Origin: Brachionus plicatilis
Taxonomy: Eukaryota; Rotifera; Eurotatoria; Ploima; Brachionidae
Assembly: GCA_010279815.1 (NCBI GenBank)
Contig: QEOQ01000238.1
Coordinates: 595,062-659,061 of the forward strand
DNA: 64,000 bases
Direction of reading: 5' to 3'
Made by a program: the position numbers and the translations under genes. The notes beneath the pieces are model-generated. The model did no database searches, was not told where the DNA came from, and saw only the letters and a list, made by a program, of their open reading frames with translations. Positions within the stretch are counted from its first letter, which is position 1; every line of letters starts with the position of its first letter. Positions 10,435 to 23,000 of this stretch are shown here, piece after piece.

Positions 10435-13400
10435 TTAAACTTTTTTTTGTATGCCGAAGAAAAAATTCTCAAAATCATTTTCTTTGTTTGCCACCCAAAA
10501 AATGTTATTCAGCACAATATCATATACTCTCTCAATTAAATCATCATTTTGGAAAATATAGGCATCAGAGAAAAACACCAATATCTTAAAATAATTTTGT
10601 TTAATTTAATCTAAAAAAAACAGCTAGTAAAAAAATTACTTCTTCCAACAAAAACAAGTTGTCAAAGCTGTCGGTGATCTGTCTAATCGATTCAACAATA
10701 CCTCTTGGATTGCTGGTCTCAAAAGCCAAATAGTACCAATATTCTCTTACAAAATACCAGGCAAAGTATCGACCATTGGGATTTTGTCCCACTGCATTCA
10801 ACACTCTGGTATAGTCATCAATCTTAATTATTGTTCCATCCTCAAGCAGTTGCATCAAAAACAAATCAAGCAAAAATGCTTGTCTTGAATTTCCGAGGGC
10901 GTCGAACGAGATTTCGCGCTCAATGGCGTTGTTTGTCAACTCGGCAAAGGTGAACACTTCAATCCAATCAAATAAATCATAGGTATTCTGCAAGTGATAT
11001 TTGTAGACAATCGGTCGATAATTACCGTGAACACTGAAATTAAAAAAAAAATAATTTTCCAAAATATATATAATTTGGCATGAATGGTCTTGAATAGAGT
11101 TTTAAAAATGTTGAATTAAATTTTTTTGAAAAAATTATGTGACTTCAGTCTAAGTGACTAGAATTGTTTAAAAATGAGAAAATTCTGACCACAGACAAAA
11201 TAAAATTTAAATTAATATATAAAATTAAATACTTTAATAATTAAATAAACAATTAATAAGTTTTTGTCAATTAATCCTTTAAAACTGTCAATTTTTTGAA
11301 TGGAAAAAATTAAAGAAAAAAATTCATTTAAAGACCTTTTTGTTTAATTTAAAATCAAAATCAAATGAAATAGATCTTCTTCCAACAAAAACCTGAATTG
11401 AATTATAATTCTTCGCAGAGAGGTTATTCGAGAGAAATAAAAAATAATTAAGCTAAAGTATGCAAAGATGAAATGAAAGAAGAAGTAAATTTCTTTTTTA
11501 ATTTTTAGTTGAAATAAATTCAAGCTTTTTTGAAAAATGATTTTGATATTATTTTTTTCTCTTTTTTGACTTAAAAAGTGAAAATGAATAAATTACAATT
11601 GAATTAAATAAGTGTTATTTTTCTCTTTTTTGTCATACTTTTTTATTTTTTGAGATATTTTTTTTTTATAAAATTAGTGTGTATTTTTTTTACTGTTTTT
11701 GTGGATAAATATTATGTTAATGATCTTTTTTGATTTTCATTTCGTAATTAATGTAAATGAAATAAACTTTGATTTTCCTAAATTTTTTTGTTTAAAAACA
11801 AATGTTTTTTTTGGCATTACACAACGATTTAAATTCAAATGCTAAAAATTGCTGGTTAAATTAGTTTTTTTTTTGTAAAAGAAAAGTAAGAAAAATTATA
11901 GAATTTTTTAAAATTATGAAAAATTCATTTAAATCTTAATTATTCTAAAATTGATAATGAAAAATTTATAATAAATTAGTATAAATTTTTTTGAGTCTAA
12001 TAAACATTTTCAAATCTATGTGTTTCTCTGCAAACTACTTTACAGAGTTTTTCATATCTTTTCCAACAATTTGACAAAGTAACTATGATCATAAAATTTT
12101 GTCGAAAAAAAAAAATTTTTATCAATAACTAATCCTGAATTAACATTTAAAAATTATCCATTAACTAAAATTTTTACCAAAAATGAATAATAATCTATTG
12201 CTCATTTTTTTGCATCGCTGAACATGGCATACTATTAAGAAAGTTAAGAAATAAATAAAAAAATTTCGTTGTATTTTTTGTCATCAAAAAGAACAATTAG
12301 CTAAATAAATTGATTAGATCCCTTAAATTTTATCATTCTAAATAGCTCTAAATTTAATAACTTAAATTTAAAATAAAAATTAATAATTGAAAAATTACGG
12401 ATTCAAATTTTGATTATTAGAAGTGAACACAAAGTATTCATCGGGTATAGTTTCAAACAACTCGGTTGCTTTGTTTAGACAGACTTCTTCTTGCATTCTG
12501 CATTGAAATTCAGCCAAGTCTGCTTTTAAGAGACGGAGCAAGTCGTTTCCTTGATCATCCCAGATATCCAAACCTAAACGGTTAGCCACAGTTCTGATCA
12601 TTTCGCCAATAAAGCCCTTTAAAAAAAAAAAAAAAACTAAAAATAAATTAAAAAAATTTTTTTTTTTACTTTTAGATTTTTGAATGATGATCTGTGCTCG
12701 ATAATGTTGGCCACTTTGTTTATATGCCAGATAAAAGCTCTGAATGGATTTACATCTGTTTCGAAATCTGTTAAATAATTGGCAAACATGTTCGGAATGG
12801 AATAGGATTTGACACCCAGGAAAGCCAACTCAAATCCATTGTGAATTAGATTTATGCGGTCGCCAATTGAAAATTTCTTTAAAAAAAATTTGTATCAATG
12901 AAAAAAGAATTAACAAAAATTACAGTTCTATTTTTTAGAAGAATTGATTCAAATTTTTGAAACAGTTCATTTGTGTAGTCGGTTACATAGTAGCCTTTGA
13001 AGTCGGTATTACACTTTACCCAGGTGTATTGACGGTTCAAGGGGTAAAACTCTTTTTAAAATTTAAAAATTAATTTACAGAAAAATAAAATAGAATAAAG
13101 AAAAATTTTAATTTTTAAAATTAAAATAAAAATTTAAAGCTAACCCAAAATTGGTCTTTACTTTTTATGATTTAAACCTCATCGAAACAAAATAAATTAT
13201 TTTTTATTAATTTACTATAACGCTGGTTCTAATATAAAAATAATCTATAAATATCAAAAGTTTTCTCTACTAAGATTTTTTAAAAATCAAAAAATTGTAG
13301 AACTCATTTAAAATTCAAAAATTCCTTAATTAAAATTTATTTTAAAAATCATTTAATATTAGAAAAATACAAAAGTTACAGTAAGAACTTTACAACTAGT

Positions 13401-16400
13401 AAAAATACATAAATAAATAATATTATTTAATTTCCTTTTTTTGATTTTTTTTGATTCTATTTGAAAATTTATGTCAATTATTCAGTTTTTTTTCATTTAT
13501 AAAAGGTTTCATTATTTTTAAGTAAATTTATATTTGATTTAAAAAAATATATAAATTCACTAAGAAAATAAAAATTTTATTAAAAAAAATAACTGTTTTC
13601 CTTTTGATTAATATTCATATTTTAGTTCTCAAAATAATTTTTTTTTAATCCACTAGAGATTGAACTAATCTAATATTTTTATAGAAAAGACTTTATAAAA
13701 AAAATCCTTTGTTCTGCATTCGATCGAAAGTTTTTTCTTATAGCTAAGAATTATCTCGCTAAAAATTAGAAAATATTTTTCATATTAAAAATTAAAAAAA
13801 TATAATCTTATTTTTTCTTAAATTATTAAGAATTTAAAAAAAAAAAATTAAATTAAACACTGGGGATTTTTCTTTAAAAATCAAAAAAAATTTGTTTTCA
13901 TTTTTAATGAATGCTTTAGTTTTTCAATTTAAAAAAATATAAATTTAAAAGTACAAAGTTTTCATTCTAGTATTTATATTTTTTTCTAATCAAAAAAATA
14001 TTTGTTTTTTTCAATAAAAAAATAACTTGAATAAATAATTTTACCTTCAATTCCTGTCAAAAGATGATTGAATTCAAAAATATCTCCCGATAAGTCATCT
14101 TCAACACCATTAGATACTTGGCCTCCAGCTCTGCATTGTAAATAAATATTCCATCTGAAACCCGTCTCTTCATCTTCGTCGATTTCAGAAAGCAAAAATC
14201 TATCCTGAACAAATCGAACTCTATTTTGTCCATTTGAATTGTCGAGCAAGACGGCAACTTCTGGATAATTTTTTTGTACCAGCCATGGTTCAATCAAATC
14301 TTTGACACTAGTCGACAATTGAGCCGGCTTAAAAAAAATTTAATTAAATTTAATTTTTAAATCTAAATTAAAAAAATAAAATCAATTACCAAAGTGAAGG
14401 AGTTGTAAAAATCGCTTGATGTAACAAGACCAAATGGTTTTGATTGTAAATATTGCTAAAAAATAAAATTGAATTTTTTTATTTCTTTTAAAATAAATTC
14501 TACTTTTAATCCTTGAAATAATTGATCTTCTTGAATTATGGACTCTAACATGCGAATCACTGCAGCTCCTTTGTTGTAGATGGATTCATCAAAGGCTTTC
14601 ACCAAATCCGATTGAAGGGTGATGTTCATAATTATGGGTCTAGAGCTAGCAAAGCCATCATCCCACATTACTGGAATAATTTTGTCAACAATAAATTGAT
14701 TATCCTTAATGTCATATAAAAATTTTAATCATGATTTTTTTATTGGGCTCTTTTCACAAAATAAAGGTCTTTATAATTTTTTGTGGTCGCTCTTAATTTT
14801 AAAAGCTGTTTTAATTTTAATCTCTTTAAAATTAAAATTTTCAAAGGTTGTATTATCATTAATTTTTATCTCATTCAGAATTTTAATAAATCTTAATATT
14901 TTTATCCTTAACCAAAATTTGAAATTGTATAAAACTTAATATGAAGACTAAAACGAAGGTACAATTTCGTATCAAAGTTAAATTGAAGTCATTTCAAATA
15001 TAAAAATTTCATATGATTAAGAATTTTTTTTCTTAAAGATTTATAAGATCTTAAATCTCTTTTTTTTTCATTTATATTTCTTAAATAAATAAATAACAAA
15101 AAAAAAATTTTTTTTTTGATTCATTAGCGACTGTTTTTATGATTTTTAGCCTGAAAAGAAAAGAAAACATAAAAACCAAGGCTTTTTAGATTTTTTATTT
15201 TTCTATAGATTAGTGAGGCGAACCAAAGTTAATTCTGAGATCACAATTGAATATTTTTTAAAATTAAAACGACTCTTTTCTCATGTTATAATTTTTTATT
15301 TATACTTTATTTGATTTTATTTTCGAAATTTGACCTGCAAATTTTTTTATTTTATATTTAGGTGTTTGTTAACAGTTTATAAAAATTTAATTATTTTTAT
15401 GCTTCATTCACTTTATATTTGTTTCTTTAATTCTAAAAAATTTAATTTAATTTATTTTTTCTAAATTTTTTCCAAATCATTTTTCAATTATTAAATAAAA
15501 AAAAAAAAATCAGTAAGATTTTTTTCAAAATTTAAATCATTTCTTTGCCTTAAAAAATAACTTTTTAAATATTCACTTTCTCAATTCTTATCAAACAATC
15601 CATAAATTAACAAAAATTGTTAAACCTAAGTTAAATAATATTGAATTTCTAAAAAATCCTAATAAAAAAAAATTTAATTAATTAAAAAAAATTCTTACAA
15701 TATCAAAAGTAGCGTCCAGAGAACCAATCGACTTGTATTGGAAATAAATAGCCAAAGCTTCATTCAACCACAATTCATCCCACCATTCACAAGTCACATA
15801 GTTACCAAACCACTAAAATAATTTAAATAAAATTAATTTTTTAAAATACTTTTTTTTTAAATTTTAATTTACATAATGAGCGAGCTCTTTGGCAATCATT
15901 TCGCTAACTTTGAATTTATCTCCTACGGAGTTTATTTTGTCATTGTAGAACAAGTAGTCCTCATGGAAAGCGCTTAGGCCCCATGACGGAGAAGACTTTT
16001 GCGGGTAGCCCGGCAAACCGATGAGGTTAATTTTCTGCGGGACGGCATCTAAAACTCCCAGTTTTGTCTTATAATAATTGAGGACATCTTTGGCGATTCG
16101 TAGTGGATAATCAGCTAAATTGTTGTCAATTGCTGATTTTCGACCATGCACTCTAATCTCAGTACTACCATCCACTATCGATTTAGAGTCATAATCATCT
16201 GGAACAATGGCCCAAGCGAGCAAATTAGCGCTCATTTTAAAAGTCTTGGCAAAAGTTGTCCTTTTTTTTTGAACACCAGAATCGTCAAAATCTGAAATGC
16301 TAGTCGACTCAAAATTGGAAAGAGCAATTGAACGAGCTGGATGTTCTATGGTCAATTCATACTCAGCTTTAAATCCGGGCTCATCAAAACAAGGACTAGA

Positions 16401-17398
16401 AAATAAATTGTATTTGTGACTTTGTTTTTTTTTAAAAAGATTTTTGAGAAAATTTTACTAAATATCAAAAATTTTTAATTTTTGCCCTGAAAATTTTTTC
16501 AATTTAAATATTTTAAATCTTACAAAGCTGTTCTGGCGAGGTTTGGAAAAAATCTGGTGGCCAAAAGAGAGCGAGTTTCTTCGTTTTCCAAATAGTCGGC
16601 CTTGTAGAAGCCAATAAAGGAAGTGATTGCATTAAAATAGATCTTTAGTGTGTATTCACCAGGCTGGACTTGATTTTGGGTTATAAATTCAAAGAGGTCA
16701 TTTTGCAAATAATTTTGTCTCTCCAAAACTATGACTTGGTTAGTTGACGTTTGGGTAAGAACTGTTCTTTCCGTTTCTACATTGATGCCAATGTTTACAT
16801 GGGTCTCTATTCTATTTGTTTCTTTTTGAATATCAAGGGTGAATTCTACTTCGCCAAAATATCTAGTCCATTGATTTTTCGACCCATTCACTGATTTTCT
16901 AGTTCCGTAAGGATCGAAATCAGTCTTGATCAAAAGTTTATAATTCTTGGGCTGAATGAATCTTGGCAAACGCAATAGCGAATCTTGTTCTGTTATCTCA
17001 GGCGTTGTTCGTGATGGAGATGTTGGCAAAGTTCGTGAAGTGGTTGGTCTAGTTGTAGCTGTAGTAGTTGAAGTAGGTCTTGTTGTAGTGGATCTAGTTG
17101 TAGTTGTTGTTGTGGGTCTGGTTGTAGTGGGTCTAGTTGTAGTTGATGTTGTGGGTCTGGTTGTAGTTGTGGGTCTGGTTGTAGTTGTAGTTGTAGTTGT
17201 AGTTGTAGATGTAGTTGTAGTTGTAGATGTAGTTGTAGATGTAGTTGTAGTTGTAGGTGTAGTAGTTGTTGGAGTTGGAATGCAGTTATTGGGCCTAAGG
17301 ACCAAGCCAGAAACCAAGCCGACTATAAGGATGACCGATAGGCCGCCAGCTAAACTGGCTATCACAGCTATCTTTGGCAATAAAATTCCAGATGCCAT
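10435..17398 (-). CDS. M1-family aminopeptidase-like membrane protein A, predicted catalytically dead (1052 aa, 11 exons)
   Basis: I rebuilt the gene from splice sites. Exons (minus): 17398-16524, 16395-15873, 15812-15699, 14704-14504, 14455-14390, 14327-14045, 13051-12924, 12876-12670, 12616-12399, 11033-10640, 10584-10435. All have GT-AG borders, phases agree throughout, and the total is 3159 nt. The protein has a short cytosolic tail, a signal-anchor (about 10-34), a Thr/Pro-rich stalk (41-132), the M1 N-terminal beta domain (from about 141, RLPRFIQPKNYKLLIKTDFD), the catalytic domain, and an ERAP1_C-like helical domain. Key residues are changed: GAMEN is KSSPS (425-429) and HEXXH is KELAH (461-465), so one zinc ligand is lost. 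The third ligand Glu484 (LWLNEALA) and Tyr547 (IYNKGAAVIRML) remain. Family role: ectopeptidase of the aminopeptidase N/A type. Inference: this copy cannot hold zinc normally and may act in binding instead. It lies head to head with gene B, 2.6 kb apart. Confidence 0.93.
17034..17278 (-). repeat. Coding microsatellite: Thr-rich stalk of aminopeptidase-like protein A
   Basis: Repeats of GTAGTT/GTGGGT type on the plus strand encode an almost uninterrupted Thr run broken by Ser and Arg-Pro (TTTTTSTTTSTTTT..., then RPTTTTRPTTS...). It corresponds to residues about 41-121 of the minus-strand protein. Such Thr/Pro segments are usually O-glycosylated stalks that hold an ectodomain away from the membrane. 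The corresponding segments in genes B and C are only about 30-60 residues and not pure repeats. A Val-rich frame on the opposite strand (16956-17402) is only its antisense shadow. Confidence 0.9.
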
Positions 17399-20026
17399 TT
17401 AATTAATTGAATTATTTTTTAAAAATAAAATAGTGAGGTTTAAATTGTTTTTATAAGAAAAAAACATAAAGATTAGAACCATGTTTTATTACATTTTATC
17501 GTGGATAATTAAATTGTAAAAATAGCTTGTTAAATAAGTGTGGCCAAACAAAAATGTTCCTATCGTCTAAAGCTGTAAATTTAGGTGATATAACAATTTG
17601 GAAATATTTATCTAGATGCAAATTTAAATTTTATTTAGAAGTTTTGAATTATATGAAAATTTTTATGGATTTTAAATTTTGATCAGATAATAATAATTGA
17701 GCATTTGATGGCAATTTGAGGTTTTTTGATTTAATATACTATGTTAAATAAAAAATGCGGAATGCACACCATCGAAATGATGCTATTTTATAAGTAGATA
17801 ATTTTTTACAGACTTTTATGTTAAAACCAAAAATTTACTCCTGTGTTAATTCTTTTAAAAAATTAAAATTTATTTTATAGTTTTGTTTGATTTGATCATA
17901 AACTTCAACTTGTCCTTTGAGTGTTAATTTCGAGCAAGTGGTCCATCCAATTAGTCGATTTTTCAAGATTGACTGACTGGCGATGGTACAATAGAAAATA
18001 GTATTTGAGTATTGACTATAAATTTTTATATTGAAATTTTGAATTTTGTAAAATAGAAAAAATTTCAATTTTTAACTTCAAGCGATTTTTTAATATTAAA
18101 GACGCTTGAATTAAATCACCAAGAAGAAAAAAAAAACAAAAAAAATTTTTATGTTTTAATTATGTTTTAAATGATATAATATTTAATTTGATTTTTTTTT
18201 AATATCAATAAAATAATTCAATTTTTATTTTTTTAAATTTTTGGATATTTTTACGCATTCAACAAAACCTGTGATCAATTTTTGATGCTAAATATGATCA
18301 AATCAAACTAAAATTAAATTTTAATTTTTTAAAAGAATTAACGCAGAGGTAAATTTTTGGTTTTTTACATACTTTGTTAAATCTAAAGGTAAAAGTCTGC
18401 AAAAAATTATCCACTTAAAATAGCATCATTTCGATGGTGTGCATTCTGCTTTTCTTATTTAACATAGTATATTAATCCCATCGCATCTAAAAACTTCCCA
18501 TAATCTAAATTTTTTTTTAAACAAATAAGTTGAATTTAAATTGAGTGTTGTATGGCATTAATTTCACTAGAACCTTTTTGACAGCTTCTTCAAATTTTTT
18601 TATAATCGCTTGAAGCCTTTGAATTAACTATTTATTATATAAAAAGGCTTCCATTTTAATGGTCAGTATAATATATAAGATGTATTTTTTGAAAAAACAC
18701 CGACATGTTTTAGTTTCCTTGGGGCCAAAAGGGCTGCTCGTTTGGTAGTGTTGTAACCCAAACGAAGAAAGCTATTTTTTTTTATTTTCCAAATGTATTC
18801 CATTGAATTTCAAGAACATTTTTTGAGCCTTCTTCATAAAAAATTCTATTCTGCAAAATTATTAAAATTATTAAAAAAATTAATAAATAGTTAAGGAATT
18901 GCACCAAAATTTCCGCTTTAAGTATAACCGAGGTAAAATTTTTTTAATATTTGGTTTAATTATTATCAAGGTATTTTTCAAGTATTTTCCGCTTTCTTTT
19001 ATGTGAGCTTCATTTAATACTGACCGCTTTTATTTAAAACTAACATCACGATTAATATAATAAGTATTTTTTAATCATTATAAGTTTGACTTTTAAATAT
19101 ACTGCTACACATATTTTATTTTTTTTCTGCAGATTATATTTAAAATTCTATATGCTTAAGAAAGGAACTTCAGGATATTTATTTAAAGCTGGTATTGTAA
19201 AAAACAAAAAGTAAAGAAAAAAATTTGTTTAATGTTTTAGCGATTTTAAAAATTAGAAAAAAAATTTAAAAATTTATTTTCTAATTTTTTGACTTAAAAA
19301 ATCAAAATATTATCAATAATAATATCAAATGTAAATTTTTGAATAATTAAATGAATTTCCGCAATTTGAAGAGTTTTTTTTTCAATCAAAATTTAAATTT
19401 AAACATAAAAGAAAAATTATTTCAATCATATATTTATGATCTTAATTTTTTATTATTTAAAAAAAAACAATTTTATTTTAATATTAGTTGTAAAATATGG
19501 TAAGAATTTTTTTTTGGTGAATCCGATCAAAGTTTTCTCCCCAAACTGGTTTTAAAAGCAAAAAATGTCTAAAGCGTACAAGAGTAAAAAAAAAAGCTTA
19601 TTTCTGATAATTTTTAACTTTTAAATTTACAAGCTTTTTCTATACCTTATTTTGAAAAGTTGGCATAATAAAAAATCCTAATCTTAATTGTCTTACTAGT
19701 TTACTTTAATCCGGTAATGAACGTGGCCTGATTTATACAAGTCATAAAGCCAAAATCTTGTCTGGAGATATCAGGAAGAACAAGAAGAACAAGATTACAA
19801 TTAAAATTTTTAATTTTTTTTATAAAAAAATAATAAAACTTTTCTAGTTAAAATCTTTGATTAAAATAAACCAGAGCCAACAATAATTTTCTGATAAAAA
19901 CTTGTCTCTAATTGCCTCGTTTTACGACTCATTGAAATAAAACAATTACCTGCTCAATAATTACTTGATAAGACTTTTTGCTTTAAAAGCTTTAATTCAA
20001 GTAGTTATCCTCAATATTAACACAAA
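17399..20026. other. Divergent intergenic region between aminopeptidase genes A and B
   Basis: Both genes start outward from this 2.6-kb gap, so it must carry both promoters; no motif is clear enough to call. It contains an inverted-repeat element (17729-18476) and otherwise AT-rich sequence without coding potential. Confidence 0.55.
17729..18476. mobile_element. Foldback element between genes A and B
   Basis: The arms 17729-about 17905 and about 18285-18476 are inverted copies. Matching blocks include TTAATATACTATGTTAAATAA, GCACACCATCGAAATGATGC with its complement GCATCATTTCGATGGTGTGC, AAAGTCTG and TTTGATTTGATCATA. The spacer has a short minus-strand frame ending KGQVEVYDQIKQN. Its DNA resembles GCAAGTTGAAGTTCATGATC at about 30441 and the complement near 30805, so it belongs to a wider repeat family. 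No transposase was recognised. Confidence 0.65.
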
Positions 20027-23000
20027 ATGAATATTTCTAAAAGAAAAGGCCTAAATGTTTCTTTGCCGGTTCTAATTGTCGGTATTGTATCCGGTCTGTG
20101 TGTGATTCTTTTAATAGGCCTTGTATCAGGTCTAGTTTTAAGACCAGAAAATTGCACTCCGAAAGCTAATTCATCCACTACTTCAGTGCCTACTGCCACC
20201 ACTTCAAAACTATCCATTTCATCCACTACCAGTACTAGCACAATTTCCAGAAGTAAACTATAAAAAATAAAAAAAAAACTTTTATTTTTAAATTTAAATT
20301 AAGGTAATTTAACTCTTCCTTCGACAACCACTCGTCCATTTGTCGATAGAACAACAACCCCTATGTTTGATTTCAGACTGATAGATGTGGCTCAGCCCAA
20401 AAAATATGATCTTCTTTTAAAATTTTATACTGATCCGTATGGATCTAGTTCGAAGGAATCGAAAAATTTTGATGGAGAAGTGAACATATTTTTCCGAGTA
20501 AAGCGGCCTTCTAGTCGTATTGAATTGCATATTGATATAGAAGTAGTTGTTCAGAATCAAGCAATTCAGCTGACAAACTCTGACACAAATCAAGAAGTGA
20601 AAATAGTCCGATCTGGTTATTTGCCAAATCAACTTTTTGAAGTTATTGCGGAACAAGAACTCAATGAGGCCAATTATAACATCAAGATTCAATTCAGTGG
20701 TAGAACAAAAACTGCCGGAATGTATCAGGCTAATTATTTGGAGGACAATCTGCCTAGAGAACTTATTGCCACTAATTTTTTGCCCACCAATGCAAGATCA
20801 GTTTTGTAAGTTGCCAAAAATTTGTAAAATAAATTAGGTTCACTTTTAGTTAATATTTTGAGAGATAAATTTAACAATTAAATGCAAAGTGACTGAAAAA
20901 AAATTAAAATTTTTATAAGTCTATTTGAATTTTTTTCTCCGAAAAGCCTACAGTGGTAAATTGATACGTTATTTTACCAAATTTGACAATAATTCAAGAA
21001 AAATTCCGTAAATATTTAATTTATGAAAACCATTTAATTAGAAATTTTAAAGATATTTTAGTATTCGTGATAATTCATTTCCCTTAAAAAAAATGAAACT
21101 AAAAATTTTTAAAGATTTAATAGAAAAATAATCTAAAATTTTATTTGGACAATTTTTTAATAAAAATTTCAGGGAAAATGCGCTTCGATATTTTAAATAT
21201 TTAAAGTTTTTAAAAAAATAAACAAAGTTTTTATGAAAATATTTTTAATATATATTATTAATTAAAAAAAAAATTATAACTAAAAAAATCTACTAAATTT
21301 ATCTTGTTTTACTATTCTTCTAATAATTTTATAGTAAATATTTATTGTAGGGTCACAAAATTTAAATTTTGGTTCCGCATAAAAACAAAAAGTGTCTTGT
21401 TTAATTAATAAAATTTTAAGTAAAAGAAGTTGAATGATAGATGGTTTTTATGAAAAGAGAAAAGTTCTAAAATCTAACGTTAAAAAATTAATTAAATCAA
21501 AATTGTTCACTTATTTTATTTTATGGTCATATTTTTTTAATTTAAATTTTTTACAAAATTAAGTTTTTTCAATCACGTTTTTCACAGATAATATCTTTAA
21601 CTTGAATAATCAAAAAAATCTCATTAACAAAATTATCTGGTATCTAAATTGAATTTTTATCACTTCTGTCTCCTTAAATACTTTTGACAATATCAGGTCA
21701 TGTCGACTTTGTGATCAAGTGTTCACAAAAAAATAAGATCATAGGTCTCATGTCCAGAATGTGATCAGTGATCAATGATCACATATTTTGTCACCATAAG
21801 TCTTTAATTAACCGAGGAATTAAAGTGAATTTTTTATGTGATCAGAAAAACTTATAATTTTTACTAAACTTTACTTGAATTTGAAAAAAAAAATAGTTCT
21901 CTTTTTTATACAAAAAAAAATAGTTCTCTTTTTTATACAAAAAAAAACAGTTTTAATGTTTCTTGGAAATATGCAATATAATGCCCTTTTCATTTTTCAT
22001 AAATTCACAACATATACTACAGGCCACCGGATTTGAATGCTTGAAAAATCAAGAATTTACGAAAATTTTCGAAATTATACAGAAAAAATCTTAGCTTTTT
22101 CTAGCATAATTTGGTATGAAAAAAAAAATTTGAATTTTGATTTTTATCAAAAAATATCCAAAAATTAGGATAATTTTCTAAATTTTCGTAAATTCTTGAT
22201 TTTTGACTTTAAAAATTTAACTGTATTTTACGTGAATTATCGCAAATTTAGTCAAATTACGGAAATTAACGTAAAATTTGGTCAAATCCTCGTGTTAAAA
22301 AACCATTTTATCAATTTTTTTTAATCGTTTTTTTTTACACATTTACATAGATTTAATATTGTAGGATTTTTTCTTATCTGTATAAATAAACTATTTTGTT
22401 CCCTATAAATTAGCTTTCTTGGCCTCCCAGGCCTTGTTGATTCCTTTGGGGTGCCAAAGATATCATTATTTTTTCTTGTTGTTCTCACGCATTTTTCTGA
22501 TTCTCCTACTAATTTAGCTTCTGATTCTCCTATTACTTTTGGTCTTATCTTTTAGGAGACCAATTATCTGAAATCTAACTTCATTGGTAACGCTTTTTTT
22601 ACCAAAGTTCCTAATTTTTTCGGGGTTTATTTTTTTCTGTCACAGACACTCTGTCAAAATGATTTTAAAGCAATGTTTCATAAATGAATTAATCACTTTT
22701 TGGGCAATTTTTAATTTAATACATTTACAAATCCATTAAATTTAATTAATTGATTTTTAATTCGAGATTAATGATGTGCGTCTAAACTTTTGTGTAAAAA
22801 TTTTGAACTCAAATTTTTATGGCCTTTATTTAGTTTCAATTTTTCAGCTAAGTGTAAAATCGAATTATCATGTATTTTATATCAATCTGAAGGGCAGATT
22901 TAGTTTAATTAAAAATCGATTCTAATTTTATATATTTCTATAACAAAATTTAGTATTTTTATGTCTTACGAAATAAACGTATGAAAAAAACTTGTGCGTC

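Noticed and set aside
16956..17402. 148-codon Val-rich plus-strand frame
   Set aside because: Exact antisense of the Thr-rich stalk and signal-anchor of gene A.
17835..18068. Minus-strand 77-codon frame ending KGQVEVYDQIKQN
   Set aside because: Spacer and arm of a foldback element; the shared motif is a DNA repeat found in several contexts, not evidence for a protein.
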